This document shows positions 9,850-22,920 of a DNA stretch of 64,000 nt, in pieces. The notes beneath the pieces are model-generated. The model was not told where the DNA came from and did not search any database. It saw only the letters and a list, made by a program, of their open reading frames with translations. Position 1 is the first letter of the stretch. The number at the start of each line of letters is the position of its first letter. Location of the stretch: positions 310,001-374,000 of the forward strand of contig VCJN01003561.1 in assembly GCA_006384855.1 (NCBI GenBank), written 5' to 3'. Made by a program: the position numbers and the translations under genes. This DNA is from Tetraselmis striata (Eukaryota; Chlorophyta; Chlorodendrophyceae; Chlorodendrales; Chlorodendraceae).

Positions 9850-12825
9850 GTGCCACAACAGCTCTGGGGATCGATCGACGCAGGAAAACTGAAGAAAGGG
9901 TGCAGCGTGGGACAATTCAGGGCGTTTCCGGTCCCGGGGGGGGGGGGGGGGGGGGGGGGCGAGGGTCGCCGGGTGTGTTGAACATCCCTGGTCGCAGCAG
10001 CTCGGTCCGACTCCTATTAACTTTCATTAATCACAGGCGTAGGCGCGCTGAGGAGACCTGAAATGAACGTTGAATAAATGGCCCTCGATGCATATCGTTA
10101 AACCATCGGTATTAATCCTTTTTAGACCCTGCATTATCGTTGGACGATAAACCCTGCATCTCACCTGCAAGTGTGATGAAACCCTGCTGCGGCGCTGTAG
10201 TCACTACCGTCGTCGAATTCGCCGTTGCTGCCACCGCCGTCGCCGATCTAAGGATGTACTTACCGTCGAGCGCCGACATTCGTCCGGGAATGCACTCGTT
10301 TTGGGGCCCTTTTTGGTACGGCTACAATATTTGGCGTATATCTCATCTTCTATAGCGACTATATATATAGCGACGATATAACGTGAACTATCACGTTCGT
10401 TCGCCACATCCGCGAAAGATTCTATAGCGACTACCGGTACCGGTACCTACAGCAGGTAAATAGCGACTACGTCCACAGGCAGTAGTGACTGTCGTCACCG
10501 CCTCCTCGCTGCTTATATCGGCGGCGGCGTCGCGTCGTCGTCGTCGGCATACCTCGTCGGCATCGTATATCGTCGATGACCGCGCGCGTAGCATCAGTTG
10601 CGGGCGATACCCTGTAAGGATTACTTGTCGCAGCGCAGTGTTCATTGTGCTCGTACAAGCAGAAAAAATATCTGCTCTAATACATTATAGTATTTTGTAA
10701 AAGTCGGCCATATAGCGGACACAATATGCATAAATTCCCCGAGATTACGCCGCCCAGCCGGCCATTTAGCGGCAAAGCAGCGCCGACTAAAGGAGTCCCA
10801 GAGTCCCAGCTCAGCGGAATCGAGGGTGCGACGATCGAGCCATGCTCGCGCACGGGCAGAGGTATGGAGACACATATACCGGTACCTGTACAGATAAGTC
10901 CTTGTTTACCCGTACCTGCTCTATATATATAGTTTTATATATAGCGCGTGGACCGCGGCGGGTAGTGGGCTTAGATGACGCCTATGGGCGGTAGGGAACG
11001 ATCCTCGGCGGTGGGACCCCTCGGTGTCGGCGGACGCGCCCATCGTCGTCGATACTCCGCAGTCGTCGATATAGGGCGCAGGTAGAGCTACATAGGTACC
11101 CGGTTCAGGTAGTCGCTAGAGCTACATGTGCAAATACAAAACAATTTTATATTATGCGATTTATATGAAATATCAAATACATATGTATCTACACATATAT
11201 CGATATACATGGATATATATTATGGTGGTGGTGTATGGAATGTTGTCAGATGGTGCAAAATATATATAATATAATATATATATATATATATATTATATCT
11301 ATTTGGTGTAGAAAAAATAAAATGTACCGCGGTCTCGTACTAAGGATTAATACTCGTATTAGTTGCATTTGCCCAGTAACAAATCCACGACCCCAAGAAG
11401 CAGCGCTAGGAGATCAACGCTAGCGGCTTAAAAGCGTCCTAGTAGTAGCACTCGTAGTCTGACGGTGTCTGTCTATGGAAGTCCCCCCCCCCCCCCCATA
11501 TCCCGCTGTCCTCAGCGAGCCAGCACAGCTGACAAATTGACGGGTAGCACATCAACTTGCGACTCAGACAAAAGTAACGCAGTAATGGCTTGTATTGACG
11601 TATAGCAGAAGGATTGGTAGGAAATATCAGATTGTCAAAAGAATGCGCGTAGTTCCCACGCGGCAGGCGGGAACGGATGTGCGTTTATGAGATATGCTGA
11701 AAGGGGGGGGGGGGGGGGGAGTATCATTAGATGGTGTTAGATGGCTAGGGGAGACGTTATTCGGGTTTGTGGTAGAATACAGGGCTTCCTTCTGCTCGAC
11801 TAGAGGTTAGGGAGAGCTCAGACTAGCGTGTCTGATGCGGCGTAAGTTGCATTGATATATATATATAGGTGTTTGCGGCATTCTGCTGTCATACATGCTG
11901 GAGGAGTATGTACATTTCCAAGCATGTCCTGAGTAGACATTGGTTTATGAGTTGATGATATTCCTTGTCGGATACCAACATGTGCCAATGGTGGCGGGGA
12001 GCGGCCCATAACATATTGACATACTCACCGCTGGGATGTATACTCTGTTTTATCTACCCTGTAGGTCGATGAGAAAACATACATACATACATACATGCAT
12101 GCATGCATGCATGCATGCATACGTACATACATGTGTGTGTATGTGTATGGTTTCAGCGGGGGTTCTCCTACTTCCAATCAGGGTTTTCCCCTATCGATCT
12201 GACCCTGGTGGGCCCCCATCTGTGCATTTCAGCAACCTAGGCATGCAAGTCTGGACCATAGCGCACTCAGCGGGATCACGGAGGCTGTAGCGTCATCCTC
12301 CTCCTCGCGCACAGCATGTCGTCCCATCCATGGGCAGCAACGGTGGAGGTGGTTTACACGGCGGTGGGGTGCCGGCACCAGCGACGCCGCAACTATGAGG
12401 GCTTCTATCCAGTGGACGGGGCATCAGGGAAACATGGCTCGCAGTCAGGGGGGAACGTTTCCCGCCATCATACGCGATTGCCCGTCATATGGCCTATCCG
12501 AATCACTCCGACTTTGGGCGCCGGCAAAATAGTAAGGCGCCCAAATCAACAGCATCAGCGATGACACGATTTAACTACGTCGCGTCCATACGCAGGAAGG
12601 GTGCAGTCGCCAAAGGCAGCAGCTTGTTTGCTCCACGTGTAGTCGGAGTCCGGTGTGTCCCTTGGAGTGGTTGTACACCAGGCTCGTCATACTCACGTGG
12701 GACTAGGCCGCTGCCGCCTTCCCTGTCCTTCCCGCGCGGGAAGGCATGTCTTCTATGAACATAAAAAGGCGCCCCTGTCGGCAGACGTTGTGTCCGCGTC
12801 ATGAGAGGCACCCGCTGGGTTCTTG
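9850..12825. other. intergenic, microsatellite-rich
   Basis: No convincing gene. Contents: a G22 tract near 9938-9959, many scattered TAGTCGC/GCGACTA words, AT microsatellites around 11270-11300, C and G tracts near 11485 and 11704, and an ACAT/GCAT microsatellite at 12081-12130. Weak open frames at 12316-12758 have no recognisable product. Confidence 0.55.
12081..12132. repeat. (ACAT)n/(GCAT)n microsatellite
   Basis: Tetranucleotide tandem repeat changing from ACAT to GCAT units and back. Confidence 0.95.
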
Positions 12826-15800
12826 CTAGGTCATCGGGCATCTCGGGCAGGCCTCCGCCAGCACGGCCGACCAGGCGGCAGCCTCTTGCTGCGCCAGGCC
12901 CTCCGCCCCGCGGCGAGCAGCTGCGACTGCGGCGCTCGCCGCCTCGCTACGGCCGCCCGCGCCCAGGAGCTCGCGCACCGCAGCTGCGGCGAGGCCCGTT
13001 GGAGTAGATGCCAGCAGGCCGCAGGTGTGGACCTCGTAGGAGCGCGTCTCCGCATTGACGCGGTGCGAGGGGTTGGTGGAGACGCCGGACGCGGCCGCCA
13101 GCAGCGCCAGTAGGCTGGTGTTGCCCGGGATGTCGCGCACCAGCAGCGGGGTGCCGATGGCAGCTGCTTCCAGGAGCGCGCCGCTCTGCCCCTCGCTGGT
13201 ACTGGTGTTCAGCACCGCGGCGGCCTGGGCCATGTAGGCCAGCATGCCTGCGCGCGGCACCGGAGGCAGCAGGCGCAGTGCCGCGGCCTGCGCTGGGCTG
13301 TGCGGATGGGGCGAGTCCAGCACGCGGCGCACCTGCGTCGTCGACAAGGCAGCAAATCAGCGTGTGAGTCAGTGCACTCTGCGCCGCCGGCATCATACTC
13401 TCCGCGCCCATAGAAAGTAGCACATGGAGAACGACCCGGACATCTCATCACCTCTGATGTCCCATGCGCTCATGCACAAACCACCACACGGTATAATATT
13501 AGCTGAAACCATCACTGTAGAGGAACCAGCTAGCTGCCGAAACAGGGGGCTGTGATACAATGTCCTTAAAACACCGCCGCCAGCTGTGTCGAAGTTTGCT
13601 CCCTCCCTCCCTCCCATTCATTTCAACCAGCGGGTAGCTTTCCGAATGACGTACAGCACGTATTATGTAGGCTACCATCACTTCTGCATCATTATGCTGG
13701 CATTGACGCTTCATGATAGTACTATTGCACCATGGAGGTACTCAAATAGTGACCACTACTTCAATACTTGCATGCATGTGGTGACTACTTTATTGCAAGT
13801 CGATATATCGGCTATGTGACACTGTACTCAACTCGTACTCGTACCTCTGCGGCGTAGTGCGCGTCCAACTCGGGCCCGCACACCGCCAGGACAAAAGGAG
13901 GCGGGTCGTCCGGTCCCTGTCGGATCTCCTCTGCCGCGAAGCACAAGGCGGCTGCCGCCCAGAGCACATCCTTGATGGGCCGCAGCCCCGCCGGCAGCAG
14001 CAGGACCGGCGTAGATGCCGAGACGCCCAGCGCGGCGTGGAGGCAGTGCGAAGCCGCCGAGGTGTCGTCAGCAGGGGCAGGGGTGGGCAGGAGGACGCCT
14101 TGGGGGATGATGACTGTCTGGGGTGGCGGCGGCAGGCTGCCGGGCGGCGCTGCTTGCAGCATCGTCTCGGAGAAGGCAACCACGCGAGACGCGGCGGCCG
14201 CGCGGCGAGCGAGAGCTGCAGCGGAGGTACTGCCGTTCGCACCTGCATCCACATTGACGTCCGTCCCGCCCAGCACTAGCACCACCGGCACCGGCGGGCT
14301 GCCGTGCGGACGCATCATCGCCGCCTCCTCGGCTGCGTCTAGCACAGCACCACACTTGAAGGCGTGAAGCACGAGGAGGAGGTCGGGCGGGGGTGGCACA
14401 GTCGGCGCAGGGGCTAGCCCGGCGAGCCACGTGGCGAGGCTGCAGCCACCACCGGCGTGTGCAGTAGCGAGGTCCTGCGGTGTTGCGTAAGTGGTGGCGA
14501 ATCCCGACGATTCGAGGTGCGCCGCGAGCCGCGCCAGCGTGACGCCGTTGCCGCCGTCTGCAACGCCAGGGGGCGCCGGCAGGGTCGGCGATACGAGCAG
14601 GGCGGAGGGGCGGCCGGTCGGGGAATGATGGCGCAACTCGTGGTCGGCGTTGGAGAGGCCGACGGTATCTGAATTAGGCAACAATAAGCGGCGACCGTCG
14701 GGGGCTGGTGCCGCGTTGCCGGCGATGGCCCAGGCGCTGGCAGCACCATCGAGGGGATGCGACGGCGGCGCAGGAGAGCCCGAGGCTTTGTGGTGGGGCA
14801 TGACGTAAATATCAGATGGCGATGAGTTCGAGCCCGCGGCGGCGGTGGGGGCTCCACCGTTGCGGGCGAGGTGAGTAGAAGGTGCTGCGGGAATCGGGGT
14901 GTGGTCGAGGCTGCACGGCGACGGTACAGGTGGCAGTGCGCCACCCAAACCCGCGTGTCAGGCCTCGCCTGCGCGCGGCAGCACAACGCGAAAGCCAGTG
15001 AAGACGGCGTCCATGTCAGGCCAAAAGCTGTGGCGGTAGCCAGCGCGCGCGATGGGCGCGCTGGTCGCCCAGCAGCCGCCCTTGACGACCTTGCGGTAGC
15101 CGAACCAGGGGGCGCTGTTCTCGCGGTAGGGAAAGTCCATGACAAAGCCCGGGAACGGCAGGAAAGCGGACGTCGTCCACTCCCACACATTGCCGAGCAT
15201 CTGGCGACAGCCCCAGGCCGAGTCGCCGTCGGGCAGCGCGCCAACGTCGAGCGCTCCGCCGCGAAACCCGTCGAGGTTGGCCAGCGCAGGGGCGGGGGGT
15301 GCCTCGCCCCAGGGGTACGTCCGCCTGTGGTCGATCGAGGCGTCAGAGTCGGGGATTCCGCTATCCACGTTGGCGGGAACGGTTCGCGCCGCGAGCTCCC
15401 ACTCGGCCTCCGTCGGCAGCCGGCCGCCCACCCAGGCGCAGTACGCCGAAGCCTCGAACCACGACACGTGGCACACCGGCGTGTGCGGGCGCAGCGGAGA
15501 CGGCTGGCCGTCAAACTGGGCGAATGCCCAGTCGCGCAGGGGACCCGTATGACCATCGACGAGGCGGGATTCGCTGTCGGTGTCAGCCTCAGAGCGGGGA
15601 AGCCAGCCTCGGGGCGCGCTGCGCGCGCCCTGACCCACCACCGTCTCTTGTCGTTGCAGCCAGCGCCAGCCCTCATGGCTCCAGAGCTCCTGGCGACGAT
15701 AGCCGCCCGCGGCGATAAACGCGGCGTATTCGGCGTTGGTGACGCAGGCGCGCGCGATCCGGAAAGGGCGCACGCGGACGTCGTGTCCCCAGCGCTCGGC

Positions 15801-17254
15801 GTCGAACACCCACCGATCGGCCTTGTCCGCACCGAGCCTGTAGTGCCCGCCAGGCAGCGAGGTGTAGCCTGGCAGCGCGCCGCCGCCGACTTTGCAGGCG
15901 GGCAGCAGCGGCTGCGCATCTGTTGGCGCCGGCAGAGTGCCGCCCCAAGCGTCCACGACCGAGGCAGTCGTGGAGGCAGCTGGTAGGCGGCGCGGTGCCG
16001 GGTAGCGAAGCGTGTGGCGCGCCTGGATGATGTCCTCCACGTGCCAGTGCTCGTGCAGGATGGCGTAGGTGTGGAGGTAGGTGCGCACAGGGTCCAGGAG
16101 GCCGTCCTCACCACCGGTATCTGTATCGCCCAGAGTGGCCAGGCATGCCGCGGTGACGTCCGCCTGTCAAAGGCAGCAAAACAACATTGGTCCAAAATTA
16201 GCCGCAGCAAAAGTATCCATTGCTTCCTACGAAGTGAGTTGCTGTTCAACTATTTATACGCGAGCCTGCTCTGAGCGAATCGTGGCCTTATCAGGGTGAC
16301 AGCACTGCTGTGCGAGTGATGGAAGGAGATGCGAAGGAACAAGGGGGGATCAGCGCGGCAGACAAGTTGGACGAGATAACCCTGGCAGTATCTATCAACA
16401 TGCATGCAATTCCGAAGAGTCCCGTGCAACGCGCGCCCCTATCTATGTTTGGTTTGGTTTGGTTTTGTTAGCCCTCCAGGTACCTGCGATGGTGCACAGC
16501 TAAATGCATCTGCATCCTGTATTATATATATACGATGACCATATTCACAACTTGCATATCCGAATTGATGAAGAATGCGACAACTGCTGAAAATACACAC
16601 CAGGCGGATGGCTTATTATGGAGTAGCATTGGCTTTATCGCAAGCGGCCCAGGATGTGGCACAGCCCGTGTCATCCTCTCAGCCCTGTTGCATCAAAGGT
16701 GTCATCATGGTAGTGCGCGCGGAGGACGGCAGGCGGCGCACCAGGTACTGCTGGATGCTCTCCAGCGGCGGGTCGCTCCCCGCCACTAGCCCCGGCGCCC
16801 AGCGGTCGTCATGCGCCGCACGGAAAGAGTCAAAGAGCGCATGGGCGTCGTGCCCGGCGGCTTCCAGCGCCAGCGGTGGGGCGTGTGGCGCCAGCAGCCG
16901 CAGCGCCATGAACTCGTAGAAGTGCGCCACGTGGCCGACGGTCCAGTCGAGCGGGTTGATGCTTGGCTCCCTTGCCGCGCGCAGCTGCGCCGCGTTCAGG
17001 CCGGCCAGGGCACGGAGCAGCCGCTCGCGGACGTCGCCGTACATCGCACGTACCGCGCCGACGCTCAGCCGGACATGTTTCTCCGCCAGCGTGCCATACA
17101 GGTCCAGGTCCACGAGGTCCCTGTGCTCCGTGTCATCGTCGCTACATTCATGTCCATCGGGGTCCCAGCCCGGTGGGAGCTCCGGCGCGTGCAGCCCATG
17201 GAACCAGTCGTCTCGCTGCCTGCCGCTGACCTCATCGCCGCCGCCGCCTAGCAT
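12826..17254 (-). CDS. EgtB-like sulfoxide synthase fused to GLT1D1-like glycosyltransferase
   Basis: Four exons: 17254-16742, 16163-14969, 14884-13845, 13332-12826. Phases match throughout, giving 1,084 residues. Residues 1-205 form a DinB-like bundle, with GHVAHFYEFMALR and, in exon 2, HEHWHVED. These supply the three histidines expected for the EgtB/OvoA iron site. Residues about 230-570 are an FGE-sulfatase/C-type-lectin domain (GGRLPTEAEWE, LGNVWEWT, KVVKGGCW, GYRHSFW). After a low-complexity linker comes a GT-B glycosyltransferase like animal GLT1D1 (GGTDVN, FSETM, GLRPIKD, SEGQSGALLEA, DIPGN). EgtB enzymes join a thiol donor to trimethylhistidine. In bacterial selenoneine clusters an EgtB homologue (SenA) works with a glycosyltransferase (SenB), so a thio- or selenosugar role is inferred, not shown. 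The join uses a GC-AG intron (14968-14885, 84 nt). Without it, a stop at 14958-14960 would leave two adjacent genes. Confidence 0.8.
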
Positions 17255-20200
17255 GGCGCGGTGGCCGCCTTTCTGCTTCGAAAGCTGTTCTCTGGGCTCA
17301 GGCTAGCATCAGTGTCGCAGTGGCTGATGTGGAAAGAAACGGGGGCAGCCAGAACACGCAGCGGCCGTCAGAGGGGAGACATCCCTGCTGTTTACATTCG
17401 ATCCATGCTCATACTCTGCTTGTTGCTTGCGCTCATGGTCAACCATATCGATGACGTGACGCCCTGCGTCGATTCACTACTGATAATATCAATTCAGCAC
17501 CAATATCAAGATTAAGTTTATGCCGCTGTGAAGGGCTGCAGCCGTGGAGATCATCAGGGTGAAGTATAACTACACACTGCTCACTTTCCATGTTTTAACA
17601 GTTGCGGTCACCAACACGGGCCGGACTCGCGGCGATCTCCAGGAATAAGCAACCTCGCTAATAATTCGTACCCGGCCCAGCCCAGCCGAGAGATGGCAAA
17701 AATCCCGCCGCAGCGCGCCCGCAAACCCAACAAAAGCCGCCCCGAAGGCCCGGACAACCTGTCGGACTCAAGTGAAGGTTTGGGTATAGTCGCTAGTCGA
17801 CCTGGAGGATTTACCTTCATATTGAATGGCACCCAAACTGTGTATGACGACGGCGTCTCGAGCTCGCAGGGCCTCGCTTGGCTGTGCAGGCGCCCTATGG
17901 CGGCGGCTTCCGCTCGTCTAGAGGCTGGCGCGCGGTTGCGGTCCGCCAAGTACCTGGTACTCGCGTACTTCACGGGCGCGGGAGGGCGCAGGAGGTCGCT
18001 GCCACTACTCGTACAGCCCACCTCCCGCAGACGGATGTGCCGCGTAGTCTGTCACTGCAGGTCGTGATCCTAAATTATGTAGTTTAGGTTCGCGGCCTTC
18101 CTGCCTCCGGGTGGACACCCGACCGGAGTGTCAGGAGGAGAATGGTGGAGCTGTCGTGGGATGCGCCGCACACGTGAGATGCGAGACTCACCCGTGGCCG
18201 TGATAATTCAAATGGTACGGAAGGGTATTAAAGTTATCTCCATACATGCCACATATCCGATATAGGAGATACATGCCATACACATGGGGTATTAAGAGTC
18301 GGGCGAGGGCAAGCAAAGCACGATTACGGGCAGCAGGCAAGGGGCCGGGGAATAAGGCACTACATACAGCAAATACCAGGGATAAGATAATCTGGGGCGA
18401 AAATAGTATAATGGTGCTAATATTCGTCGGTGACGGTTTGGTTTGGGGTTTGGTAGGTTTCCAGTTGACTCGGGTCTGCAAAAAAGGTCGCGCATATGCG
18501 TTGTTACACAATTTAGAGCCGAAATTGTCTGAAAGCGTGTGTCTCATAGGGAAAGCGGAGTCAGAGCGGGGGCTGTGTGCACGGGTTACCCTTGCTACCC
18601 AGGGGCCCCTTGCTACTGTGTGCAACACAGCAAAACTGTCAATATGCTCATCTGCTGCGGCTGCTTTTATGTGTACTCGTGATGCACACGAAGAGGAGCA
18701 ACGACGGGTGAATTAGTAACCCGTACCACTTCGCCGAACATGTAGCCGGAAAAGCGGCGATATATAAAGGAAAGGAGAAACTTACCCCACAAATTAGTTT
18801 AGATCATTATTTCATGTTGAGTCTTGTTTCGCCAGTTTAGAGCGGATGAAGAGAGCGGCAGATTGATGAAGCAAGGGTAGCGCTGCTAGGTCACGTAGGG
18901 GGCACGCACCGGGAAGGCCACCGGGACGAAGCCTTACTTGTTGCACTTGCAAGTCAGTAGTGGCGTAGTGGCTTGATGTGCGTGGCTGAAGAAGAACCAC
19001 ACTCCAAGTGAAGGGGGTTGGGGTGTTGGGGTCGATGTAGGCAAGAACGACGTCGGATTTGGTCGCCCACCCGTCTTGGTTGCGGGCGTGGGACAACGAG
19101 GCTCCGATGGAGTTAGCAACAGAGGTTGCTTGCACCCTTGCGAAGGTTGTGAGAGGTCCGGGAAGTGCCTGCAAGGGGGGCAGCACCGACGAGATGATCG
19201 GCCGTAGAGAACCTATGGCAAGTAACCCGACATGGTAGCGGCAGTCCACGACTTGGAGTTCTGGCTAGGGGTGACCGCCTGGAAGAGTAGAAGTTAGTCC
19301 CGCCAAGACAACACGGACCATGGGGCAGACTGGACGTTGTCAGTGAAGTGGTGCAAGAGACGGGCGAGACGAGGTTGCTCCGTGAGGAGGAGCAGTACGC
19401 GTAGGGTCGGGGCCGGCAACTCTTCTACTGATCAAGCTCGGCACACCGGCCTAGAGCCAGGCATGAGCTTGCATCATTTCCGGAGAAGCGCCAGCACTCG
19501 ACGCAAGCATGCTTCGCTCGACACCGTCCGGCGACACCCCACGCAGTTAGACTTCCTTGAGGGCCAGCCCCGATCCACGTCGAGGTCGGGGAATGGGGGG
19601 CTGCCTCTCTAGGCTAGCGACTAGCGTCCGCAACCGGGCCCCCCAATTGGAGCATCCCCTAGCGACATTGAGGGGGGGTGTTGACATGATCAGTGTTGGT
19701 ACACTACTGCATATGTAGTGTACAATGTAGCGAGGGTATGCCTTAGTACTTTTGCACATGTCATCATGCATAGTCCGCACTAGCACAGCGCGCGCATGCA
19801 CCAGGCACCACAACGCCTGCCTAGATGTATGCGGCGCCCATTCGGGCCTGGTCACTTCTCTGTAACCAGCCACTCTCCGCGCTTCATGCTCCCTCCCACG
19901 GTCCCCGGCTCGCGCCGGGACCCGCACATGGCGGGTTAGCAGCGACGCTGCGCACAACGCCCTTACTTGTCACCCAGAAATCGGAGTAGTTGTCCATGGA
20001 TGGGACGGGATGGAATATTAGCTGTGACATAGGGGTCACGAAATAAGCTTTTCGGTTTCAAAGGGGGGTTAAGGGACTGCTATTGGGCACATCGGACTTA
20101 TCTTCAGGCTCTAGCTAAAGAGGCTTGATGTGTTCAGACCACATGTTGTAGCGAGGTGCGCGGTGATTGCATGCTCATCGACAGTATGATCGGCAAGGTA

Positions 20201-20700
20201 GGCATCGACGACCTAGTTGGTCGGTGGCATAGGCATGTTGTTAGTGGCAGATGTGGCGGTATGGCTCAAATATGCGCCGATAGGGTACGTGGTAATGAGG
20301 CTGTTTTCGAACAAGATGGGGGGCAAAGGACTTCCCGAGTTTGCAACAGTATCTAGTTGCTAATGGTCGCTAGTCGCTAAATAGTCGCTAGTCGCTAACA
20401 TTACCTGCATGTACCCGTAGCGGGGGAAAGAATAATGGTGCGGGCGGGATCATATATGAAATATCGTAGCGTCGAGGCAGTAGCCTGAAAACGTCCGAGG
20501 ATAGGCAGAGCATATTCGTCGTATGGGGTTTGAAAAAAGACGACAGTATGGCCGATAGCCGATGTAGAAAAAAACGGATTGTCGCGTGTACAAAAATTCG
20601 GACAGTGCGCGGAAAAGTAGTCGGTAGGGATTACAAGCATCAAGGGTAACCGGGCTTTAGCTGTATTTGCTAGTTAAGACGGGCAAATTCATGTAATTGC
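17255..20700. other. intergenic, no resolved gene
   Basis: Open frames at 17693-18067 (+) and 18812-19249 (-) have no recognisable domains. The sequence LRGGVDM just before a G-rich stretch and TGTTGACATG near 19670-19690 resembles the end of a copia polyprotein, polypurine tract and LTR start, but no second LTR was found. TAGTCGCTA words recur near 20370-20400. Confidence 0.45.
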
Positions 20701-20725
20701 GATCAAAAGCAGTGCAGGAGGCGCG

Positions 20726-21057
20726 CGCGGGGGGGGGGGGGGGGGGGGGGGCAGGGGGTCGGGAAAGCTTGGCTTTAATGCCAGTAGTGCCGGTGTGGCG
20801 CCGGCAATATATTTCCGGATAGTAGCGCATTTTCCATCGCGGTAGTTAACCAGCTGTTACGGTTAATGACTAGTTTGGGAGTATCATTAACTGTGTCAGC
20901 TGGAATGGCAAGGCATGCAGTTTCTAACATGAACCGGCACAGCTCGCGCGAAGACAACGAGTTTGCCGACTCAAGATATGCAACGGGCATGAATAGGAGA
21001 TCCGCCGTGCACGGATTGCACCAGCTCGCATGGCTCGGCCGCACTGTCAAGAGCTAG
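20726..21057 (+). pseudogene. possible copia-type RNase H fragment
   Basis: Downstream of a G20 tract, a frame ending at 21057 reads DSRYATGMNRRSAVHGLHQL then AWLGRTVKS. It resembles the copia RNase H segment in which an Asp-x-x-Tyr-Ala word is followed by an Arg-Arg-Ser word and a Trp-containing strand. It is too short and altered to be functional. Confidence 0.3.
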
Positions 21058-21227
21058 CTTGTTCTCTACAATAAGGGCAAGGCAATAGGCATGGGATGGG
21101 GGATAAGGTCGGGAAGTACAAAAAATTGTCGATTATTGACTTACAATTCGAAATCGAATCTAGGGTGGCCCCAAATTGTCATTAACCGGCAGGGCGGTGC
21201 AAGTGCAGCTTGGTTATCGTCCCCTTA

Positions 21228-21578
21228 CTTAGATGCCTTGTCGCATGCCATTGTTGAGCACCGGGCCTCGCTCGCCGACGAGCATTTCCTGACGGAGTGG
21301 TCCATGCGGTCACAACCATCACACATGCCGTCATAGCGGTCATAGGTTGAGGGTCGGAGTGTGGCAGCGACATGCGTGGCAACGGGAGGACGCGGGCACG
21401 GGAGGGGGTGGGGTCTGTCCGTTGACGATATAGTGTGGATGACATAGTCCATAGGGCGCGAGTCGCGGGCTTGGCCAGCTCGACCCGGATGGCACGGGCC
21501 ACCGGGTGTCGATCTCCACGGCACCGGCGGTGCTAGCGGCGGTGGCGGTGGCGCCAAGGTGGTCGTCCACGATGGCAA
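21228..21578 (-). pseudogene. gag-like fragment with CCHC zinc knuckle
   Basis: A proline-rich frame is followed by CDGCDRMDHSVRKC, an exact C-x2-C-x4-H-x4-C knuckle as in retrotransposon nucleocapsids. No pol domains follow on this strand. Probably a relic of an LTR retrotransposon. Confidence 0.4.
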
Positions 21579-22072
21579 CGGCGGGTGACCGGCATATGCA
21601 TAGGAATAAAGGCGGCGGAGGTCTTTAACCAGCGCTCGAACGGAACCAATGTAAGCTTATTTGTGCAATAGGCTTTAGAGGAGGCGCGAGGAAAAGGTTT
21701 GCAGCAAAGATTATTATTACAAATGAATGTACCGGGGCTTATACAACGATCGGTCTGGCAGCCGACTGCAAGCATGCGCTAGGCTTATTGGAGATGCAAT
21801 CTTACAGTCTTGAAGCCAAAGGGGATTGTTGCGGACAGCCTCGGGCAAGACATCGGCATAAGTATATGCATGCGTAGTGTGGTCGTACGTCGATTTGACG
21901 TGTAACATGTACTGGCGGCGTATATACGGGCAATGAGCAACTGAGCAGTCGTATGAGCAGGTGAACATATATCTATATATGAATATGCAAGTGTTTACGA
22001 GTATCGGTATAGTGGTATACGAGTATGATGGGTATGAGTATGCAGGTAGGGTTATAGTGGTAACCCTAAAAC

Positions 22073-22250
22073 TATATATGCATGGCGCCGGACGGGCGGG
22101 GCGGTACTAGATAGGCGGCGGGACCTGGGCGCGGGTGGTGGAGCGGTGGGCATGGCGGGAGTCGCGACGCATGGCTCGCAGGGTGGCCCGAAAGGCCCAG
22201 GATACGTACCCGATGGACCCAAAAGGCCCTCGATGTCAATTTAGAGCCCA
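22073..22250 (+). repeat. 178-bp dispersed repeat, copy A
   Basis: Begins TATATATGCATGGCGCCGGA and aligns along its length with 22740-22920 in the same orientation, with small indels and about 80 percent identity by eye. Function unknown. Confidence 0.75.
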
Positions 22251-22739
22251 ATCTTAAGCCCATCTTCGAAAAGCGGCTAGATGTATGTCTTTAGTCGTAG
22301 ATCCGACTTCCTATGTTATTTCGCCGATCTAAGAGACAGCGCGCGGGATCAACGATTTTACCCCATATTCGAATAATTGTCTCAAATCGCCATCTAGCCG
22401 CGGCCACGCAGTCCCCGCCAACCCTCACCCCCGGGATTGGGCCACCAACCCAAAGCCCGCCGCGGCCCGCATGACTGCTCACTGCCCACTGTCCCACCCG
22501 TCGTCGGTACCCAAACTAAAAACCCCTCCCCCTGCTACTCGACAAGCCGCAAGTTCACCGTGCCCGAGCGCCAAGATGAGGAGCCGTCCGGGTCTTGACG
22601 ATAGCTAGCCGCGGTTGGCGCGGCTCCACCCGCGGTCGCCATGCCATCGTGGGGTATGACAGAGGTCGAGCGACGCGGAATAGAGCGAGTCTAACCGGAT
22701 GGAGGGATACATTGTGACCGAGGCCCCGGAATCGGTGCC

Positions 22740-22920
22740 TATATATGCATGGCGCCGGACGGGCTGGGCAACTAACATTGAATAGGCAGCGGGATCCGGG
22801 CGCGGGTGGTGGAGCGGTAGACCGGGCGGCAGTCGCGACACATGGCTCGCGGGGTGGCCCGGACGACCCATGATAATAAGCACCGGATGGACCCGAAAGC
22901 CCTCAATGCCAATCTAGGGC
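22740..22920 (+). repeat. 178-bp dispersed repeat, copy B
   Basis: Direct copy of 22073-22250. It is followed by a second repeated block (GTCCTAGGTTTGCG ... GACCTTCGGAGGTC ... GGCTTTTCGAATATGGGG). That block recurs from about 23130, where a hAT-like element interrupts it, and again in part at 24138-24220 and 25574-25631. Confidence 0.75.

Noticed and set aside
14871-15986. A 371-codon plus-strand frame
   Set aside because: Antisense shadow of the GC-rich EgtB-like exon, with no domain of its own.
14414-16249. A 611-codon minus-strand Arg/Ser/Thr-rich frame
   Set aside because: It is the +1 shadow of the EgtB-like exon. The true frame carries the FGE and DinB motifs and matches flanking exon phases.
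17693-18067. A 124-codon plus-strand frame starting MAKIPPQRARKPNKSRPEG
   Set aside because: No recognisable domain, no splice partners, and random-looking C-terminus. Not called as a gene.
19600-19970. Possible copia 3' end and LTR (LRGGVDM, purine run, TGTTGACATG)
   Set aside because: Suggestive, but no matching second LTR, no CA end with a target duplication, and no clear pol upstream.
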